Shown here piece by piece: positions 1 to 8,655 of a stretch of 62,624 bases of DNA. The stretch spans positions 1-62,624 of the forward strand of contig JAAWBX010000025.1 of assembly GCA_022792885.1 (NCBI GenBank), in the 5' to 3' direction. The notes beneath the pieces are model-generated. The model worked only from the letters and a program-made list of their open reading frames with translations. It was not told the DNA's origin and did not search any database. The position numbers were made by a program, and so were the translations under genes. The stretch comes from Lachnospiraceae bacterium. Its GTDB lineage: Bacteria > Bacillota > Clostridia > Lachnospirales > Lachnospiraceae. Every line of letters begins with the position of its first letter. Within the stretch, counting starts at the first letter, position 1.

Positions 1-14
1 AAACTCTCGTGTTG
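1..14 (-). rRNA. 16S rRNA, extreme 5' end (partial)
   Basis: Read on the minus strand, the first bases of the window end in ACGAGAGTTT, which matches the conserved start of bacterial 16S rRNA (AGAGTTTGATC...). Only about 14 bases of the mature RNA can be inside the window; the rest would lie to the left. The call rests on this short match and on the two co-directional tRNA genes directly upstream. Confidence 0.55.
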
Positions 15-152
15 ATTTCTTGGCTTTGAACTTCCTTCTGGCTGTTCTTTTCCTTCTTTAACGTTCTTCTCTGAATTTCTCTCGAATTTTCAGGGTTGGA
101 ATATACTGTTTATTTATCAAGGTGCTTGCTCTGTCTCCGGCTTATCGCCGAG
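15..152 (-). other. rRNA operon leader / spacer, no protein gene
   Basis: This AT-rich spacer lies between tRNA-Ser(GGA) and the presumed 16S start. I see no open reading frame and no convincing separate promoter. It probably serves as the leader and processing region of the rRNA transcript, so the tRNAs may be co-transcribed with it. Confidence 0.4.
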
Positions 153-242
153 CGGAGAAGAAGGGATTTGAACCCTTGCGCCGCTGTTAACGACCTACTC
201 CCTTTCCAGGGGAGCCCCTTCGGCCAGCTTGGGTACTTCTCC
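153..242 (-). tRNA. tRNA-Ser (anticodon GGA)
   Basis: On the minus strand the acceptor stem GGAGAAG pairs with CUUCUCC, with discriminator G. The anticodon loop reads CUGGAAA (anticodon GGA), the T loop is UUCAAAU, and there is a long variable arm as expected for serine. Length is 90 nt. CCA is not encoded. It lies 33 bases downstream of the tRNA-Ser(UGA) gene on the same strand. Confidence 0.93.
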
Positions 243-275
243 GAATAATTACTTTATTCTGTTAAGAGGTATGAG

Positions 276-361
276 CGGAGAGGATGGGATTCGAACCCAT
301 GCGCCCTTTCGGACAAACGGTTTTCAAGACCGCCTCGTTATGACCACTTCGATACCTCTCC
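276..361 (-). tRNA. tRNA-Ser (anticodon UGA)
   Basis: On the minus strand the acceptor stem GGAGAGG pairs with CCUCUCC, with discriminator G. The anticodon loop reads CUUGAAA (anticodon UGA), the T loop is UUCGAAU, and there is a class II variable arm. Length is 86 nt. It is the first gene after the strong promoter at 411-439. Confidence 0.93.
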
Positions 362-410
362 GTGTTCTTATCATTCTGCCGCCGCTCGTCTCTCGCAAGC
401 GGCAAAAACT

Positions 411-439
411 ATACTAGCAGATTTCCTTTTTGTTGTCAA
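411..439 (-). promoter_or_regulatory. Sigma-A promoter of the tRNA-Ser / rRNA transcript
   Basis: On the minus strand there is a perfect -35 TTGACA (434-439), a 17-base spacer and -10 TAGTAT (411-416) preceded by TGC (extended -10). Transcription would start about 40 bases before tRNA-Ser(UGA). The rest of 363-558 holds no gene. Confidence 0.75.
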
Positions 440-558
440 CAAGATTTTTCATTTTTTTTGCATTTTTCCACAACGGCGATAAAACCTCTCATTTTTCGCC
501 TTTTCCGTCCCGAAACGACATGCGCTCCGAACCCGGTTTTCCGATAAAAGAAACGGTA

Positions 559-1251
559 TCAATTCCGCCCGCGCAAAAGCGCTTCCGCCAAAATCAGATC
601 CTCCTCCGTCGTAATCTTCAGGTTCCGATACGAGCCTTCCACCAACTTCACCGGCAGACGAAGATACCGCTCTACCAGCATTCCGTCGTCCGTGACAGGC
701 GCCCCGCCTTCGTTGTCTCGAAGCCTCGCCTCATGCGCCGCCCGAATCGTATCATAAGCAAACGTCTGAGGCGTCTGAACCGCCCACAGACGGGAGCGAT
801 CCGGTGTTCCCGCGACAAACCCGGCCCCGTCGGCCTCTTTGATCGTATCTTTCACCGGCATGGCGGCCACACAGGCGCCCCCCTCCACGGCCGCCGCCAG
901 CGTCCGTCTGAGGATCTCTTCCGTCACCAGAGGTCTCGCGCCGTCGTGAATCCAGACGTAATCACAGCCCTCCGCTTTAAGAAGTCCCTGATATACCGAA
1001 TCGTGCCGTTCTTTTCCGCCTTCCGTCATAACTACGTCCGCCAGCCCAAAAGGCGCCAGCACCCCGGTCCGGCAATGCTCGATCTCGCCCGGGGAAACCA
1101 CCACAACGATCCGGTCCGCCCCGGCTTTTTGAAACGCTTCCACCGAATAGCACAACACCGGTTTCCCCGACAAAGACAGATATTGCTTCGGAATCTCACT
1201 GTGCATGCGGGAACTTCTCCCCGCCGCCACGATAACTGCCGCCGTTTTCAT
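559..1251 (-). CDS. ispD: 2-C-methyl-D-erythritol 4-phosphate cytidylyltransferase
   Basis: This is the third step of the non-mevalonate isoprenoid pathway: it couples MEP and CTP to give CDP-methylerythritol in the cytoplasm. The 230-residue length is normal. The N-terminal nucleotide-binding loop AAGRSSRM (about residues 9-16), the motif IHDGARPLV (the family usually has H-D-A-A-R-P) and VTDDGMLVE near residue 190 are visible. It is the last gene of the rnz-tsaD-ispD run and starts one base after the tsaD stop. No ispF follows; tRNA genes do. Confidence 0.95.
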   Translation of the reverse strand: MKTAAVIVAAGRSSRMHSEIPKQYLSLSGKPVLCYSVEAFQKAGADRIVVVVSPGEIEHCRTGVLAPFGLADVVMTEGGKERHDSVYQGLLKAEGCDYVWIHDGARPLVTEEILRRTLAAAVEGGACVAAMPVKDTIKEADGAGFVAGTPDRSRLWAVQTPQTFAYDTIRAAHEARLRDNEGGAPVTDDGMLVERYLRLPVKLVEGSYRNLKITTEEDLILAEALLRGRN

Positions 1252-1252
1252 C

Positions 1253-2275
1253 TCACCGTTCTCCCAATTTCAGATTCGGCACGGCATTCAGATCCCAGCC
1301 GTCCCTGCGTCCTTTCTTATATTCATAATAAGCCGCGACACCGATCATGGCGGCGTTATCCGTACAGAAAATCGGCGAAGGACGGTAAAAAGCCAGTCCC
1401 GCTTTCTCACAGCTTTCCTTGAGGGCCGCCCGCAGCGCCGAATTGGAGGCCACGCCCCCGGCGATCACGACCTTGTCCATCCGATATTCCCCGGCCGCGC
1501 GCATGGTCCGGCTCACAAGAGCCTCCACCACCGCGTTTTGAAAAGAAGCGACCAGGTCCGCCCGGGGCACCTCTTCCCCGGCCATCTTCGCATGATTCAG
1601 GTAATTCAGCACCGCCGACTTCAAACCGCTGAAACTGAAATCATAGGGCGCCCCCTCAATATGAGCCGCGGGGAATTCGATCGCGTGAGGATTCCCGCCC
1701 TTTGCCTCGCGGTCCACCTTCGGGCCGCCCGGATACCCCAGACCCACCGCCCGGGCCACTTTGTCAAAAGCCTCCCCGGCCGCGTCGTCCCGCGTCCGGC
1801 CGATGATCTCAAATTCCCCGTAATCTCTCATAACGACCAGATGCGTATGTCCGCCCGAAACGATCAGACAGAGAAAAGGAGGTTCCAATTCCCTGTTTTC
1901 AATAAAATTCGCGCAAACGTGACCTTCTATGTGATGCACGCCCACCAAAGGCAGGCCCTTCGCGTAGGCGATCGCCTTCGCCTCGGAAACGCCCACCAGC
2001 AAAGCGCCCACCAGCCCAGGCCCGTACGTCACGCCGACAGCCGTCAGATCGTCCAACGTCACGCCGGCATCGGCCAGAGCTTTCTCGATCACCGGATTGA
2101 TCTTCTCAATATGCCTGCGGGAAGCCAGCTCGGGAACCACGCCGCCGAACAGCGTGTGGAGATTTACCTGGGAGGAAATCACATTGGACAACACTTCCCT
2201 CCCGTTTTTTACCACGGCGGCCGCTGTCTCATCACAGGAACTCTCGATTCCCAGAATCAGAATATCCTTTTCCAT
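1253..2275 (-). CDS. tsaD: tRNA N6-threonylcarbamoyladenosine transferase
   Basis: This is the catalytic subunit that moves the threonylcarbamoyl group onto A37 of ANN-decoding tRNAs, working with TsaB and TsaE. Visible are the ASKHA-fold start [14 protein letters not shown], the metal-binding HIEGH (about residues 111-115), SGGHTHLV and the late nucleotide-binding [10 protein letters not shown]. The 340-residue length is normal. It starts one base after the rnz stop with an AGGAGA-type site. tsaE and tsaB lie in the neighbouring operon, so all three t6A genes sit within 3 kb. Confidence 0.96.
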   Translation of the reverse strand: MEKDILILGIESSCDETAAAVVKNGREVLSNVISSQVNLHTLFGGVVPELASRRHIEKINPVIEKALADAGVTLDDLTAVGVTYGPGLVGALLVGVSEAKAIAYAKGLPLVGVHHIEGHVCANFIENRELEPPFLCLIVSGGHTHLVVMRDYGEFEIIGRTRDDAAGEAFDKVARAVGLGYPGGPKVDREAKGGNPHAIEFPAAHIEGAPYDFSFSGLKSAVLNYLNHAKMAGEEVPRADLVASFQNAVVEALVSRTMRAAGEYRMDKVVIAGGVASNSALRAALKESCEKAGLAFYRPSPIFCTDNAAMIGVAAYYEYKKGRRDGWDLNAVPNLKLGER

Positions 2276-2276
2276 C

Positions 2277-3191
2277 CTATTTCTCTCCTTCGAACTTCAG
2301 TTCCGCCGATTTCCCGTCTTTCCCCGCATGGGCGTTGGGGAATACCTTCCGCACTTCATCCATATAATCTTCCGGCCAGGACAGGGAGGGCGAAAAATGA
2401 GTCAGCCACAGCTCTTTCACCTGAGCGTTCTTCGCCATCCGGGCCGCCTCGCAAAATGTCATATGCTTATATTCCCTGGCCTTTGCCTCCTTCTCCTTCT
2501 CCCCGTACATGCCCTCGCAGATAAACAGATCCGCATGCTCGGCCGCCTCAACAATCGAGGAGGCGGGACGGCTGTCCGTACAGTATGTGACCTTCAGCCC
2601 TTTGCGCGCTTCGCCCATCACCATATCCGGCGTATAAACCTTCCCCTCATAAGTCAAAGTCTCCCCTTTCTGAAGCCTTCCCCAGAAAGGTTTGGGAAGC
2701 CCGAACGCCTCCGCCCGAACCGGGTTGAATTTGCCGGCCCGTTTCAAGATGATACTGTATCCGTAACAGGTAATATTATGATTGACGCGAAACGCTTCCA
2801 CCTCAAAATGAGGCAACACTATCCGCTGTTTTTTCTCCGTCAGTTCCAAAAACTCAATCGAAAACGGAAGTTCCGGCGCGATCGTCCGCAGAGCCGTCAC
2901 AACCCGTTCCAGCCCCTTCGGCCCGATTATGAGAAGCGGCTCGCTCCGCTCGGCATTTCCCATGGAAAGTAAAAGCCCCGGCAGGCCGCTGATATGATCC
3001 GCGTGATAGTGCGTAAAAGCGATCACGTCAATCGGTTTAAACGTCCACCCCGCCGCTTTTCCCGCGATCTGCGTCCCTTCGCCGCAGTCAATCAGCATCT
3101 GGCTCCCCTCGCAGCGTACCATCAACGAAGTCAGCCACCGATAGGGCAGCGGCATCATACCTCCGGTTCCCAACAAACAAACATCCAACAT
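2277..3191 (-). CDS. rnz: Ribonuclease Z family metallo-beta-lactamase protein
   Basis: A metallo-beta-lactamase-fold hydrolase of about 304 residues. It has the zinc motif [13 protein letters not shown], a GEGTQ stretch after the first strands, and C-terminal LWLTHFSPS supplying a late metal-binding histidine. The family trims the 3' ends of tRNA precursors, consistent with tRNAs here that do not encode CCA. I chose the internal ATG at 3191 because AGGAAGG sits just upstream and the fold begins there ([11 protein letters not shown]); the longer frame to 3269 adds an unconserved basic leader. First gene of the tsaD-ispD operon. Confidence 0.85.
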   Translation of the reverse strand: MLDVCLLGTGGMMPLPYRWLTSLMVRCEGSQMLIDCGEGTQIAGKAAGWTFKPIDVIAFTHYHADHISGLPGLLLSMGNAERSEPLLIIGPKGLERVVTALRTIAPELPFSIEFLELTEKKQRIVLPHFEVEAFRVNHNITCYGYSIILKRAGKFNPVRAEAFGLPKPFWGRLQKGETLTYEGKVYTPDMVMGEARKGLKVTYCTDSRPASSIVEAAEHADLFICEGMYGEKEKEAKAREYKHMTFCEAARMAKNAQVKELWLTHFSPSLSWPEDYMDEVRKVFPNAHAGKDGKSAELKFEGEK

Positions 3192-3298
3192 ATTCGTTTC
3201 CTTCCTGAATCCTCTTCTTCCATCCCGCTTAATCACACGTCTTTCACCGCGCCCGTCTCCCGGTCGCATAAGGCTTACGCCGGGACAGGCATATTATC

Positions 3299-3326
3299 AT
3301 TATATACATTTCCGGGGATTCAGCAA
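3299..3326 (-). promoter_or_regulatory. Promoter for rnz-tsaD-ispD
   Basis: On the minus strand, -35 TTGCTG (3321-3326), a 16-base spacer and a perfect -10 TATAAT (3299-3304), about 100 bases before the rnz start. The spacing is slightly short but the -10 is ideal. Confidence 0.55.
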
Positions 3327-3336
3327 GAAAATTCAC

Positions 3337-3582
3337 TCAAAATTCTTCGGCGTCCTCCTTTTCAGGCGGGATCTCAAACGTTTGAATCCATTCATTGACG
3401 CAATTCTCGCACAAATCGAAACGAATCCGGACGCCGTCCTGTCCCGAATAATAACCCCAGAGCTTGTCCACCTCCACAAAGTCTTCCTGCGGAACACCCC
3501 CCGGCGTCAGCGGCAGTTTCTTCCCGCAGCGGTTACAACGAATCTCGTGAAACAACACCTGTTTTTCTTTCTCGATCTTCAT
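3337..3582 (-). CDS. Small CxxC/CxxC zinc-ribbon-like protein, function unknown
   Basis: About 81 residues starting at the ATG at 3582, which follows AGGGGAG. An upstream ATG at 3624 in the same frame has no such site. Two cysteine pairs, CNRCG near residue 20 and CENC near residue 62, would form a zinc knuckle; between them are a glycine/proline loop and an acidic stretch. The C-terminus is acidic. I do not recognise a named family with certainty. It has its own promoter at 3661-3688 and is the last open frame before rnz. Confidence 0.7.
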   Translation of the reverse strand: MKIEKEKQVLFHEIRCNRCGKKLPLTPGGVPQEDFVEVDKLWGYYSGQDGVRIRFDLCENCVNEWIQTFEIPPEKEDAEEF

Positions 3583-3626
3583 CGCATTCTCCCCTTTCTT
3601 TTTAAAACCGAGGATATACAACAAGA

Positions 3627-3659
3627 AAAGGCGAGAACCTTTTCACCGGTTTCGCCTTT
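3627..3659 (-). terminator. Terminator of the hom-tsaB operon
   Basis: Twelve base pairs with one bulge (AAAGGCGA-AACC against GGTTTCGCCTTT) close an 8-base loop. On the minus strand the stem is followed by a T-rich stretch. It lies about 50 bases after the tsaB-rimI stop. Confidence 0.6.
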
Positions 3660-3660
3660 C

Positions 3661-3688
3661 ATTATAATCCTTTTTCCCGAAATTCCAA
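3661..3688 (-). promoter_or_regulatory. Promoter for the small zinc-ribbon gene
   Basis: On the minus strand, -35 TTGGAA (3683-3688), a 16-base spacer and -10 TATAAT (3661-3666). The start point would fall inside the terminator stem, so the new transcript would not carry the complete hairpin. Confidence 0.45.
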
Positions 3689-3706
3689 AGGGGAATTGTT
3701 TCCATC

Positions 3707-4861
3707 CTAAACGTTTCCGCCGCGCCGGCTCATTAAAAGCGCGTCGTCCGCCGGGTTTCGATAGTAACCTTTCCGCCGTCCGTCCGTCTTAAATCCCAGA
3801 CTCTCATAAAGCGCGGTCGCCTCCCGGTTCCGGCTGCGCACCTCCAAAAACCAGGACGAAACCCCTTCCTTTCCGGTCTCCGTCAGAAAAGTCTCCAGCA
3901 GCAACCGGCCCAGCCCCATCTCCCGGAACCGCGGCGTTACCGCAATCCGATAAACTTCGGCCTCGTCCCCGGCGCATTTGCCAAGGAAATATCCCGCCGG
4001 CTCCCTGCCGAGGCAGACAAGATAAGCCTTACTGCCCGGAGCCGCCAGCGTTTCCGATAACGCTTGTTCCGACCAGGCATCCGAAAAAAATTCCCTCTCC
4101 CGGCCGGCCACCCAGGGCAGATCCGAAACTTCCATGGAGCTTACCGTTTTTTCTCCCAGCGCGATCCCCGTCCGCTCCTTCATCTCCCGTTCCGCCTGGG
4201 AAACCCGCAGGTAATCCGGCGCGTGCTGCGCGGCGTTCTCCGTCCGGCCCGCCATCAGATAGCGAAAACCCAACGCCGCCACGGCTGCCGCCCTCTGCCG
4301 GTTCAGATGAAGCGGCGCGAACGCATAAGAAACCCGGCAGTTTTCCTCGATTACGGACCGCCCCATCGGCACTCCGTCCCCTGAGAAAATAACGGGCTCG
4401 CCCCGCTCGTTGATCTCACTCAGCAGTTCCTTCAGATCCACGGCGCAGGAAGGCTTTACCGTTTCAAACGCTTCCGCAAAACGATAAAGTCCGGCGTAGA
4501 CCTGCCCCCGTTTCGCGTCCAACATCGGACAGATCAGCTTTGCCGTACCGAAAAACGCGTAAGCCATCGCGTCCAGGGTCGGCACGTGAATCAAAGGTAT
4601 ATTCCGCGCCAGCCCCAGTCCTTTGGCCGTCGCCGCACCGATTCGAAGACCGGTAAAAGACCCCGGGCCTCCCGAGACGGCGATCGCGTCGACGCCGTCC
4701 CAGTCCAGCTCCACCATTTCCCCGATCTGCGCCAGCATCGGAAGAAGCGTCTGCGAATGTGTTTTCTTATAATTTAAAGTATATTCCGCCACCAGGCTGT
4801 CGTCCTCCGCAACCGCCACGGAAGCCACCAAAGAAGCGCTCTCAATTCCCACAATTTTCAC
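3707..4861 (-). CDS. tsaB: TsaB-RimI fusion: t6A synthesis subunit plus ribosomal-protein S18 acetyltransferase
   Basis: Two domains in one chain of 384 residues. Residues 1 to about 235 are the TsaB/YeaZ partner of TsaD (KIVGIESASLVASVAV, then SGGPGSFTGLRIGAATAKG). Residues from about 240 on are a GNAT acetyltransferase of the RimI type, with acetyl-CoA loop RFREMGLGRLLLE and LEVRSRNREATALYESLGF. I chose the GTG at 4861: it overlaps the tsaE stop by four bases (GTGA), has GGAGGAAG upstream, and starts at the conserved strand; the frame open to 4972 is upstream tsaE sequence. The two are usually separate neighbouring genes. Confidence 0.92.
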   Translation of the reverse strand: MKIVGIESASLVASVAVAEDDSLVAEYTLNYKKTHSQTLLPMLAQIGEMVELDWDGVDAIAVSGGPGSFTGLRIGAATAKGLGLARNIPLIHVPTLDAMAYAFFGTAKLICPMLDAKRGQVYAGLYRFAEAFETVKPSCAVDLKELLSEINERGEPVIFSGDGVPMGRSVIEENCRVSYAFAPLHLNRQRAAAVAALGFRYLMAGRTENAAQHAPDYLRVSQAEREMKERTGIALGEKTVSSMEVSDLPWVAGREREFFSDAWSEQALSETLAAPGSKAYLVCLGREPAGYFLGKCAGDEAEVYRIAVTPRFREMGLGRLLLETFLTETGKEGVSSWFLEVRSRNREATALYESLGFKTDGRRKGYYRNPADDALLMSRRGGNV

Positions 4862-5286
4862 GTTTCTTCCTCCACATCGATCTCCCGATACGAAAAACCC
4901 CGTTCGGGAACTTTTCGAATCGTCACGGAAATCGTCTCGGCGGGAAGGTAATCCGCAACCCGCCCGGCCCACTCGATCAGGCAGACACCGCTTCCGAAAA
5001 AATATTCCTCATAACCGATCTCTTCCAGTTCTTCCGGATCGCCCAACCGATACACATCAAAATGATACAACGGCAGACGTCCTTCCTCATATACCTGTAG
5101 GATCGTAAACGTCGGGCTGTTTACCGGATCCCGGATCCCGAGCCCGGCCGCAAAGCCCTGCGTGAACACGGTTTTCCCGACTCCCAGATCCCCGTTCAGA
5201 CAGTATATCCCGCCCGGTTTTGCCAGACGCCCCAACTCTTCGCCCAGAGCGAAGGTTTCCTCCGGGCTTCTCGTTATTCTCTGCAT
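4858..5286 (-). CDS. tsaE: tRNA threonylcarbamoyladenosine biosynthesis ATPase
   Basis: A 142-residue P-loop ATPase of the t6A complex, thought to drive recycling of the TsaB-TsaD assembly. The Walker A motif GDLGVGKT (about residues 34-41), SPTFTILQVYEE and HFDVYRLGDPEELEEIGYEEYF are characteristic. It ends in a four-base overlap with tsaB and begins 10 bases after the thioesterase stop, so it is translationally linked on both sides. Confidence 0.95.
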   Translation of the reverse strand: MQRITRSPEETFALGEELGRLAKPGGIYCLNGDLGVGKTVFTQGFAAGLGIRDPVNSPTFTILQVYEEGRLPLYHFDVYRLGDPEELEEIGYEEYFFGSGVCLIEWAGRVADYLPAETISVTIRKVPERGFSYREIDVEEET

Positions 5287-5296
5287 CCCGCCGCTC

Positions 5297-5797
5297 CTAA
5301 TCCAGTTTTCTGTCCAAAATCATATAAGTCCCGATTCCCGTCACGGCAGTCCTGCCGTCCGAACCGGCATATCCCTTTACCGACATGCTGACCAGCGTCC
5401 GCCCAAGCTTTTCCAGCTTCGACTCCACGATCAGCACGTCGTCCTTCTTCACGGGACGCAGATAATTGAGATTCATGTTGACGGTCGTACATACCTGCCC
5501 TTCCCCGTAATAATGAGCCAGCATGCCCATGGCAATATCCACGGCCGTCGCAAAAATCCCCCCGTGAAGCGTCCCCGCCGGGTTAAGCTCCCACTCTTCC
5601 ACGGGAAATGCCATCCGCAGGCTTCCTTCTTCCGCGTCGCACCCGTCCAATCGCACCTGGATGATACCGTTCAGACGCTCCGACTGAAGTTTCCGATAAG
5701 CCAGAATATCACGCAGCGTTTCCTCCATCACCCGTTGAGGATCTTTTCCGGCCGCGATCCACTCCTTTTTTCTGTCCGCGATCTCCTGAAATTTCAT
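5297..5797 (-). CDS. PaaI-type hotdog-fold thioesterase
   Basis: A 166-residue protein with the hotdog core of the PaaI/YdiI thioesterase group: NPAGTLHGGIFATAVDIAMG carries the conserved HGG, followed by TTVNMNLNYLRPV. These enzymes hydrolyse acyl-CoA thioesters; the substrate cannot be read from sequence. An N-terminal extension of about 50 residues is predicted helical. It overlaps the tex stop by four bases (ATGA). The neighbourhood gives no pathway clue. Confidence 0.82.
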   Translation of the reverse strand: MKFQEIADRKKEWIAAGKDPQRVMEETLRDILAYRKLQSERLNGIIQVRLDGCDAEEGSLRMAFPVEEWELNPAGTLHGGIFATAVDIAMGMLAHYYGEGQVCTTVNMNLNYLRPVKKDDVLIVESKLEKLGRTLVSMSVKGYAGSDGRTAVTGIGTYMILDRKLD

Positions 5798-8181
5798 CGT
5801 CCCACACCCTTCGCTTTTAACATTTCACCCAGCGACAGACCAAATCCCGCCTTGCCCTCCGCCCGGTCGGAGCCTTTCGCGCCGGTATTTTTCTTCCCCG
5901 GCATCTCCTTGGGGTTCCGGTTCTTGCCGTCCGCCGCGCCGCGCACGTTTCCCGCCTTCCGGCTCCGCTCGCCCCTGCCCGGGGAGGCTTCGGATTCCGG
6001 TCGTCTCTCCGCCGGCTTTTTCTCCGCCGCGTTTTCCTCCAGCCGCATGGTAAGCTGAATCCGCTTCCGCTCCAGATCCACGCTCATGACTTTCACTTCC
6101 ACAATGTCGCCCACGCCGACCGCCTCCAGCGGATGCTTAATATAGCGGTCCGTGATCTGGGACAAATGCACCAGCCCGTCCTGATGTACGCCGATATCCA
6201 CAAAAACGCCGAAATCAATGACGTTGCGCACGGTACCCTTCAAACGCATACCCGGCTTCAAATCCTTCATATCCAGAACATCCGTCCGAAGAATCGGTTT
6301 CGGCATCTCCTCCCGGGGATCTCTGGCCGGTTTCTCCAGCTCGCTCAAAATATCCTCCAATGTGATCGCGCCGACCCCCAGCTCGGCGGCCATCGCATCC
6401 TTGTCGGTCACTTTACTCCGGATCCCGGCGATTCCTCCGCCCAGAAGGTCCTCCGGACAGTACCCGAGCCGCGCCAGAAGTTCCTTCGCCGCCCCGTAAG
6501 ATTCCGGATGCACCGCCGACGTATCCAGCGGGTTTTTCCCGCCTTGAATCCGGAGGAAACCGGCGCACTGTTCAAATGCTTTCGGCCCCAGCTTGTCCAC
6601 CTTCAACAATTCTCTCCGATCACAGAATCTCCCGTTCGCCTCCCGGTAGGCGACAATATTCTTCGCCACGGCCTTGGAAACGCCGGACACGTATTCCAGG
6701 AGAGGCGCCGACGCCGTATTCAGATCCACGCCGACTTTATTCACGCAGTCTTCCACCACGCCGCCTAAAGATTCGCTTAATTTTTTCTGATTCATATCAT
6801 GCTGATACTGACCGACCCCGATCGATTTCGGATCGATCTTAACCAGTTCCGCCAGAGGATCCTGAAGGCGTCTGGCAATCGAAGCCGCGCTCCTCTGTCC
6901 CACGTCAAAATTCGGGAACTCCTCCGTCGCCAGTTTGCTGGCCGAATACACCGAAGCGCCGGCCTCGTTGACGATGACATACGAAACCCGACTCTCGGGA
7001 ATCTCCTTCAAAAGCTCCACGATCACCTGCTCCGATTCCCGGGAAGCCGTACCGTTCCCCACGGAAATCAGCGTAATATGGTATTTTCGGATCATCTCTT
7101 TCAGAACTTTCTTGGCTTCCTCCACTTTATTCTGGGGCGCCGTCGGATAGATCACCACCGTATCCAGCACTTTTCCGGTAGCGTCCACCACCGCCAGCTT
7201 ACAGCCCGTGCGGAAAGCCGGATCCCATCCCAAAACTACCTGCCCGGCAATCGGCGGCTGCATCAGAAGCTGCTTTAAGTTCTTATCAAACACTTCGATC
7301 GCACCGTTCTCCGCCTTTTCCGTCAGTTCCCCGCGGATCTCCCGCTCGATCGCCGGCGCGATCAGCCGTTTATAACTGTCCGCTATAGTTTCCTTCAGCA
7401 CGTCCTCCGTAACCGGATTTTCACCGGTCAGAATCTTTTTCTCCAGATATCGCAGGATCTTCTCTTCCGGCGCCGTGATCTTCACGGTCAGAATCTTCTC
7501 CTTTTCGCCCCGATTCAACGCCAGGATTCTGTGTCCGGCCGCCTTCGCAACCGGCTCTTCATATTGATAATACATCTCGTAAACGCTCTGCACGCCGTCC
7601 TCCTTGGCAGAAGACGCAATAAGGCCTTCCTTCCAGGTGATCTCCCGAATATAGGTCCGATATTCCGCCTCGTCGGATATCCGCTCGGCCAGAATATCCC
7701 TTGCCCCGGCCAAAGCCTCCTCCGGCGTCCCCACCTGTTTCTCCTCCGAAACAAATTCCGCCGCCGCCGATAAAACCGGCACCGACAGTTCCTGCCCGAT
7801 AATCCGCTCCGCCAGAGGTTCCAGGCCCTTCTCCTGCGCAATGGTAGCGCGGGTCCTCCGCTTCGGCCGATAAGGGCGGTACAGATCCTCCACCGCCACC
7901 AAAGTCACCGCCTCACGAATCTGCTTCTCAAGCGCCTCCGTCAGCGCCCCCTGCTCCCCGATCGTAGTCAGTACCTGTTCTTTCTTCTCCTCCAGATTCC
8001 GCAGATACCGCAAACGCTCGTCCAGAGTCCTCAGCACTTCATCATTCAAAGATCCCGTCGCCTCTTTCCGGTAACGGGCAATAAACGGAATCGTATTCCC
8101 TTCGTCCATCAGCTTCACGGCAGCTTCCACCTGCTGCCGGCGAACTCCCAGTTCCTGCTGCAAAACAGCGATAATGTCCAT
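5794..8181 (-). CDS. tex: Tex-family S1 RNA-binding transcription accessory protein
   Basis: A 795-residue nucleic-acid-binding protein. Domains in order: helical N-terminal region (1 to about 200), RNase-H-like YqgF domain (about 320-440, GWDPAFRTGCKLAVVD), helix-hairpin-helix pair (about 490-560, SGVSKAVAKNIVAYRE and VDKLGPKAFEQCAGFLRI) and an S1 domain (about 640-710, GTVRNVIDFGVFVDIG). After it comes a long basic tail rich in K, R, G and E (about 715-795), longer than in many Tex proteins and possibly an extra RNA-binding arm. It starts 24 bases after the DUF2752 gene. Confidence 0.94.
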   Translation of the reverse strand: MDIIAVLQQELGVRRQQVEAAVKLMDEGNTIPFIARYRKEATGSLNDEVLRTLDERLRYLRNLEEKKEQVLTTIGEQGALTEALEKQIREAVTLVAVEDLYRPYRPKRRTRATIAQEKGLEPLAERIIGQELSVPVLSAAAEFVSEEKQVGTPEEALAGARDILAERISDEAEYRTYIREITWKEGLIASSAKEDGVQSVYEMYYQYEEPVAKAAGHRILALNRGEKEKILTVKITAPEEKILRYLEKKILTGENPVTEDVLKETIADSYKRLIAPAIEREIRGELTEKAENGAIEVFDKNLKQLLMQPPIAGQVVLGWDPAFRTGCKLAVVDATGKVLDTVVIYPTAPQNKVEEAKKVLKEMIRKYHITLISVGNGTASRESEQVIVELLKEIPESRVSYVIVNEAGASVYSASKLATEEFPNFDVGQRSAASIARRLQDPLAELVKIDPKSIGVGQYQHDMNQKKLSESLGGVVEDCVNKVGVDLNTASAPLLEYVSGVSKAVAKNIVAYREANGRFCDRRELLKVDKLGPKAFEQCAGFLRIQGGKNPLDTSAVHPESYGAAKELLARLGYCPEDLLGGGIAGIRSKVTDKDAMAAELGVGAITLEDILSELEKPARDPREEMPKPILRTDVLDMKDLKPGMRLKGTVRNVIDFGVFVDIGVHQDGLVHLSQITDRYIKHPLEAVGVGDIVEVKVMSVDLERKRIQLTMRLEENAAEKKPAERRPESEASPGRGERSRKAGNVRGAADGKNRNPKEMPGKKNTGAKGSDRAEGKAGFGLSLGEMLKAKGVGR

Positions 8182-8205
8182 GTTCCAACCTCTTTCATCT
8201 TGTCT

Positions 8206-8649
8206 CTATATCATTCCTAGGATATCGATTCCCGTTCGGAAATGCAACCAGTTTTTCACAAAAAAATTCACCAGGAGCAAAAAAATCCCGATAAACACAT
8301 ATATCGTCCGAAACCGCACATTCGGCGTCCGTCCCCGACTTAAAACATTTAAAACCCGGCTTCCCATAAATAGAAGAAAATAGCTCAATCCCCAAAAGAC
8401 CGCCGGGTGATACAAAAAGCTCTTCCCAAAATGCCCGGAAAAAAACGCTGTAAAAGCCCTTGTGCCGCCGCAACCGAAACAATAATACCCGGTTTTTACA
8501 TAAATCGGACACGCAAAAAAGAATGCCCGCCATTCTTCGGACATTCCTGCTGCTCTGCTTAAACCGGCCGCGGCAGCAAACACACCGGCAGCCGCCAGGC
8601 CGATATAAAACAGCGTTTTCTCCGTCTCTTCTCTCTCCGGACGAAACAT
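8206..8649 (-). CDS. DUF2752 membrane protein
   Basis: A 147-residue protein with about three hydrophobic segments. The DUF2752 signature is seen in ACPIYVKTGYYCFGCGGTRA (about residues 46-65): a Cys-Pro, then a TGYYC-x-GCGGTRA loop. The function of this family is not established. It lies 6 bases after lysC and 24 bases before tex, inside the amino-acid/tex/tsa operon, but nothing ties it functionally to either. Confidence 0.82.
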   Translation of the reverse strand: MFRPEREETEKTLFYIGLAAAGVFAAAAGLSRAAGMSEEWRAFFFACPIYVKTGYYCFGCGGTRAFTAFFSGHFGKSFLYHPAVFWGLSYFLLFMGSRVLNVLSRGRTPNVRFRTIYVFIGIFLLLVNFFVKNWLHFRTGIDILGMI

Positions 8650-8655
8650 AACTTC

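Noticed and set aside
5162..6058. A 298-residue open frame on the plus strand
   Set aside because: It lies opposite tsaE, the thioesterase and tex, is rich in Arg, Pro and Ser, and has no known motif; a GC-rich antisense shadow.
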